Assembly (NCBI GenBank): GCA_940671915.1
Contig: CALNVZ010003435.1
Coordinates: 6,688,154-6,752,153 of the forward strand
Source: Paracentrotus lividus
Taxonomy: Eukaryota > Echinodermata > Echinoidea > Camarodonta > Echinidae
DNA: 64,000 nucleotides
Direction of reading: 5' to 3'
Shown here: positions 59,010 to 64,000 of the stretch, in pieces
Layout of the letters: the number at the start of each line of letters is the position of its first letter
Numbering within the stretch: the stretch's first letter is position 1
The notes under the pieces: generated by a model
Told to the model about the DNA's origin: nothing
Seen by the model: only the letters and a program-made list of their open reading frames with translations
Database searches by the model: none
Position numbers and translations under genes: made by a program

Positions 59010-59142
59010 CACTTAATGACTTGACAAACGCTTAATGCTAATTGTATGAATTGAATTTATGTATTTGCATGACTTCACACAAGGCTGATGAGTCTGCAAA
59101 GTGTGAGTGAAAAATAAATGAACTTTGAACTTTAAACTTAAA
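59010..59142 (+). mobile_element. Possible LINE 3' end
   Basis: AATAAA at about 59113 is followed by TGAACTTTGAACTTTAAACTT, three near-copies of a 7-bp unit. Short tandem tails after AATAAA are typical of CR1/L2 LINE 3' ends. No coding remnant was found upstream, so this is weak. Confidence 0.3.
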
Positions 59143-61530
59143 AAATATGCCCAATTCATTGACCATATATTTTGCAATTTGTTTAGAAATGAAGTATCAC
59201 TCAAATCATGAAGTGGAAATACATGTAAGTCAAACGACCTATAGCCTATTCTTCATTTTTGATTTTCACAGGCATATCTGGAGTAAATTGTATTACTGCA
59301 CATTTCTACTCATCGTATTGATCATAGTTAATGTAGAGTGCATTTTTTTTGTTATGCACACAGTTATGATAAGCACACATAGAAGTGCTTTGTGTGGAAT
59401 TGTGCATTGTTTTCTCAACAAACATAGCTGTGAAACACTTCTTTTCAGTCCCATACCCCAAGAACAACCTCCAAATGGTGTTTGAGTCAATATTCACATG
59501 AATTCCAAGTTCAGTATGGTTTGTAGTTAACTCTGAAAGTACAATGCTGTCTCAACATTTGAAAGGTTGGGCCATTACTTTTCAATTAAAAAAAAAGTTA
59601 CACTAGAAGCAGGGTTAGATAATTAACTGCACCTAACATTGAGTCCAATAACTTTTGTGTTTTTTCATCAAGTTTATTGTTTATATAGTGATAGATTATT
59701 GCCTCCGGCTGCATCGTCTTTGTGTCTGAAACTTGTTTTAAATGATGTATGAAGTGAGCTATAAAGTGAGAGCTACACAGTGAAGTTTCAGAGTCAGAAG
59801 GAGGTTAACTCACATATCTTTACTTAGACTTAGCATCCTTCTGCTTCTCAAAAAACAAAGTGCACCTTACCACTCAACAAAAGCTTCTTTATGCACTCTA
59901 ATTAGTCTGACGCGTCTTTTATTACCGTGAAGTACAAACAGGATTTACTAAAGTGCTCCAAACCCCCATTGTTCTTTCCCATGCCTTCATTAATAATTTG
60001 TTGTCTTGCTGAAGTTCAGGTGCTCATTAGTATGCGGTAGGCTTTTCTTTTCGTCAGGCCATAAATTGTGTGCTTTGCCGTGGTGACAACATTTACCATT
60101 TTTGTTTAACAGTAAATGATAAATAGTCATATCAAGTGCCCAGTACGAAACAATTTCATCTCTAACCAAGCTTTAAAAAAATTTATTTCAAGTGTAAATT
60201 GTGTGACAAAATGAAATTTATATTATTTTCAGATGTTGGTTTAAAATCATGTTCAATATTAACTTCTTTGTGTATACATGGAAGTCGCAGTTCGGTATGT
60301 AATGTCACTGATAACGATGCATGTAAAATTACAGGGTAAAATAATGACCTGAAATTATGCATTTTAAAAACTACATCAGCTCGAGTATTTGTACACAAAG
60401 CGCTATTGACCTTGATTGGTGATAATAAGTCAAGGGCAATTTGATTTACAAATTTCCATGCACTCAATATAATCTTGAAAATTCAAATTTGTACCATAGT
60501 CCAGAGTTCAAGCAGTTCAGTGTGTATGCTATGGTCATCAAAAAGGGAGAGCATCAATTCTGTTATTAGTTTGAGCAAAAGATTCTTGGATTAGACCTGA
60601 TTAGACCCAATGGGCAAAAATCACCAGTTGTTGATCGAGTTCATCAAAAAAGAAAAAAAGAAAAAAAAAGAAGAAAAAAAAGAAGAAAAAAAAAAGGAAC
60701 TGATTCTGTCATCCCTTGCCAGTTATAATTTAATTCAAAACTATCTGCAAGCATCACCAATTAGTGTCTGTGCAAACCAAATCTCAAAACAGCCCCTGAG
60801 GTACTTGGGTTTGACCCTGCCTTACAAATCAAACCTGTGAGCATGAATCTTTGTATTAAACGTTGAAAAATGTTACAGAATTTAATCAGTATCTTTTTAA
60901 AGTGAGAACGTGTGTGTGTGGTAGGATTGAATGTTCTTCCTGTAAATTTATCACAATGATTTATCTTGACAGCTTCATTAATGTTTATTCTTCCAATCTC
61001 AAGGAAATGTTTATTGTGGGAATCGTCTATTTATTCTCATTTGGCTAGGAAATCAAAATCACAGGTTTCCTTTTTATTTCCCATTTCACAAGAACCTAGC
61101 CTCGTAAATTTAGTGATTCATTCAGATAACATGTTGAGAAACATACATGTACCATCAGTAGGCCTATCTTTCAATTTTTGCAGATTATTTGTTTGCATTT
61201 CACTTAGAATATTGATATTATGTTCATTTATAGATCAATGTCGTTTATATGATATCAGGAGGTGTTAATATGTTTATCTGATACAAATAAACTTTGTTTC
61301 TATTTATTTATACATATCACAGGAAATTTCACAAGTTAAAGACATTTATAACAGCAAACAAAGACATTAATTTCTACTAATCAATTAGATATTGCTTCTT
61401 AAAGTGGAATTGCAAGAAAGTGTAATGCCAATGATTCTTAAATCAAGACGACTACTGTAAAGAGGAATTTAAAGCTGAGTGGAAAGAAATGGAAGGGGGG
61501 GGGGAAGAGTGAGAGACATAAGGATATAAG
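59143..61530 (+). other. MTSS1 intron 3 segment
   Basis: No exon recognised. It contains an AAAAAG-type purine tract (about 60645-60698) that generates a lysine/glutamate-rich frame. Confidence 0.45.
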
Positions 61531-62182
61531 GGTCTAGGGCAACTACCCCCAGGACACTTAGAGTGTGTTCAATGTCCAGTTTCAAATTTATACGCTAACA
61601 TGAATCATGATACAAAACGCAATTACAACACACAAACACAAACACGATCAACGGTACACCATTCAGTGTCCAAAATTTAAAGCTGATTATATTTCCATCG
61701 TCTTTAAATTCCCCGATCTAAAAAAACAAACATCTTTTCCTTTTTTCTCTTGCACCGGAAGCTTCCACTGTGAGAGCACATTTAAACACGTTTGAAAACT
61801 CAATCCTGTTCAGTGTCGCATTTCGTTGCAATCGCGATACTCAAGGTCGTAAAATTGAAGCTGATTGTGTTTCAAAACGCATCCTTTTCAGCGTTTAAAT
61901 TTTCCTCCGAACTGAGATTTGAAACACGTTCATTTTTACGACCGTGATGGGGGACATTGAACACCCACTTTGTTTTACTTTATATCAGCGTTTTGTAATT
62001 GCGTTTTGTATCATGATTCATGTTGGTGTATAAATTTGAAACTGGACATTGAACACACTCTTACCCCCATACAGCTACCCTCTGCCAAAAATCGACCCCC
62101 TAACTCTACACCTAACCCTAACCCTATTTCTGGGGTATAGTTGTCCTCGGGGTAAATGTCCAGGGGGGTAGTTGTCCTGATA
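61530..62182. mobile_element. Outer inverted repeat hosting the 500-bp MITE
   Basis: The AACTACCCCCAGGAC arm at about 61540-61556 is mirrored near 62160-62180. The right part also carries ACCTAACCCTAACCCTA and a second GGGGTATAGTTGTCCTCGGG copy, so it is a small complex repeat of unknown class. Confidence 0.5.
61561..62060. mobile_element. 500-bp TTA-flanked MITE, long TIRs, nested in another repeat
   Basis: The left arm from GAGTGTGTTCAATGTCCAGT to about 61629 mirrors the right arm from about 61992 to ACTGGACATTGAACACACTC, with few mismatches over about 69 bp. TTA flanks both ends (61558-61560, 62061-62063), the PIF/Harbinger-type duplication. Outside it, CAACTACCCCCAGGACA on the left and GTCCAGGGGGGTAGTTGTCC on the right are themselves inverted, so it sits inside an older repeat. 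Confidence 0.85.
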
Positions 62183-64000
62183 CAATTTTAAAAAGGATTT
62201 GTGTCACTAGTGATTTCATCATTGTGGCCAGAGGCTTATTGGGCTACGTTTACATCTACTAAAGAGAACAATGGTCGCAAGAAAAACATTCAAAAGGAAG
62301 GAAGGATGTGCAATCATGTCCAAACATTCAATATGTTTATTCAACTATCTACCAGTCAAGTTTCATGCAATATTAGATAACCTGACCATACATGTAAAGT
62401 TCATCCATTCTCTCTTTGTTGCTGCATTGTAGGAATAATCATATTTCTGTATATAAGAATTTCAAACACAAACCTTTAAACTTACTTTTCCTATACTCTA
62501 CATGTAGTTCAAAATGGTAACCAAAACCCTGTTTTGTTATTCAAAACATGTAATTCTATTGTATAGCTGCATGTATCTAGCGTATATAAGCTCCCTATTT
62601 TTTATGTTTGGATATAGCATATGAGGTTTTGATTTGATCTGATATCAAGATTATGTATATCAAGGTCAAGGGGTGAGAACATCTTCTGCTGAGGGCGAGA
62701 AGGATGTTAGCTCTATGTAAAAATACAACATCAATGCCTTTCTGCTTCTTAGCTGATATCATGATACTGTGCAAATTATGTTGTTCGTCCTTATCAGGTG
62801 AAGTACTTGTTGTCAAGTTGTCTGCCTTTCATGATGACATACATGTACATGTGGGAAATATTGCTATCAGTGACTTTGAAGTTCATAAAATTTATCACAC
62901 TGTTACACTTTTGGAAGGTTAGTCATAGAATGATTGCAAAAGTGAATCATATCAAATTGAACAAGACAATATTCTAACACCTCTTGAGTGTGAAGTGTTG
63001 CTATTTTGAGGTTAGCAGTAGAAAAACATTGTTCATTCTTATTTTTCTTTATATTGAGAATGCTCTGGTCATGTTATATTGTCGCTTAATATTAGCAGGA
63101 GACGGTTATGTAATATGTGGCCCAAATTTGAACTCTGACTCCAAACAAATATGAAGTTTATAAAGGGCTACATGCACATAAAACATAACAAAAATTAGCA
63201 TTGGCCTCTATGAAAAAAGTAAGTGTGACGCCCTGCATATACATGTAGGGCCTATGAAATGAAGGGCACACAGTTTTGGTTTTGACTGTTTTGTATATGC
63301 TACACTCGTAGTTTTGAGATAATTGTTGGTTTGTTTTGGACTGATAGCTCTTTTGACTTTTAAAATTAGATTGAAGAGTGGGTGGGAGTGATGGGAGGAG
63401 CTGTTGAGGTTTAGTGTATCCTGTTCCTTACCAATATGGCAGCAAGCTTAGCAAGCATTGATGCCCCAGATAAATCGGCAAGACTGACCCAAGACCAAGC
63501 AGAGAATAACATTGTTGTGAATGGCAAGTTAGTGATTTGTTTTGAGTGCGTATGCAGTAACCTCAACAGTGTGACTGAGGTATAACAGTGGGAAGTAAGG
63601 GTAATTGGCAGCGTGCCCTCAAAATGAGTGGTTCCTTCTCTTGTTCAACCGGTTTCCCCTCCAGTACCAACCCTTCCGTTCCTTTCCCATTCTCCTGTCA
63701 CATACATGTAGAGTTTGGTAGGAAATACCCTCAAGCCTTTGGACATTACTTGCATTCAAGACGAGAATATATTTAGGACTTGTCACATTTTGCATTTTCT
63801 AGTCTTTTGCACGTTCATATGGTGTTTTGTGAGAATTCCTTCAAGCGATACATTGAATACAATCCCAAGTTGAGACCAAGTTGAGAATGTATTCAAGACT
63901 ATCCCCATTTCCCACTTAATTTTCGCTCGAAAGATACCTTACTTTAGCGGTGGAAGGTTTGGAAAACAGAGATTTGTAGAAGTTACAAACCCTTTTTTTT
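62183..64000 (+). other. MTSS1 intron 3 segment to the window end
   Basis: No exon recognised in the phase required after MTSS1 exon 3. A 49-codon ATG frame at 63436-63585 is discussed among the findings. Otherwise AT-rich. Confidence 0.4.

Noticed and set aside
60610..60840. Lysine/glutamate-rich frame
   Set aside because: Translation of an AAAAAG purine tract.
62100..62125. Telomere-like AACCCTAACCCTA
   Set aside because: Only about two units within a local repeat; not a telomeric tract.

Overview
This is a window of animal nuclear DNA: AT-rich, intron-rich and dense in short interspersed repeats. Three conserved metazoan genes were read exon by exon from protein similarity and splice sites. 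The repeat landscape (TTA/TAA-flanked MITEs, tRNA-derived SINEs, CR1/L2-like LINE remnants, abundant TACATGTA and GGCCTACATG words) fits a marine invertebrate deuterostome, most likely an echinoderm such as a sea urchin. The species is an inference; no marker in the window fixes it.

Layout. (1) 99-674, plus strand: the last two coding exons of DHODH, the mitochondrial pyrimidine-synthesis enzyme; the rest lies upstream of the window. (2) 675-5515: convergent intergenic/3'UTR space with a CR1/L2-like LINE remnant, microsatellites and pogo-like MITE fragments. (3) 5516-11423, minus strand: a complete six-exon gene for proteasome subunit alpha-4 (PSMA7, 254 residues, all splice phases consistent). 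(4) 11424-16594: divergent intergenic space with a second, different LINE remnant close to the PSMA7 start, a 740-bp TIR element, microsatellites and a CpG-rich promoter/leader. (5) 16595 to the window end, plus strand: the first three coding exons of an MTSS1 (metastasis suppressor 1 / missing-in-metastasis) homologue, encoding the start of its I-BAR membrane-bending domain. Intron 1 is about 11.8 kb and intron 2 about 2.8 kb. No exon 4 was recognised in the remaining 32.5 kb, so most of 31.4-64 kb reads as one long intron.

The introns and spacers hold most of the novelty. There is a 3,890-bp element with perfect 54-bp terminal inverted repeats and a TAA duplication; a 1,875-bp TA-flanked foldback element carrying about 850 bp of strongly G-depleted sequence; a 1.3-kb element built of about seven units near 145 bp that repeatedly carry nuclear-receptor-type DR1 motifs; a nested 500-bp TTA-flanked MITE; several smaller MITEs; and two tRNA-like SINEs.

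The three genes are unrelated housekeeping or cytoskeletal genes and do not form a pathway. No CRISPR array, operon, defence system or ribosomal RNA gene was seen. Most open frames in the window are chance frames in AT-rich or simple-sequence DNA and were not annotated.
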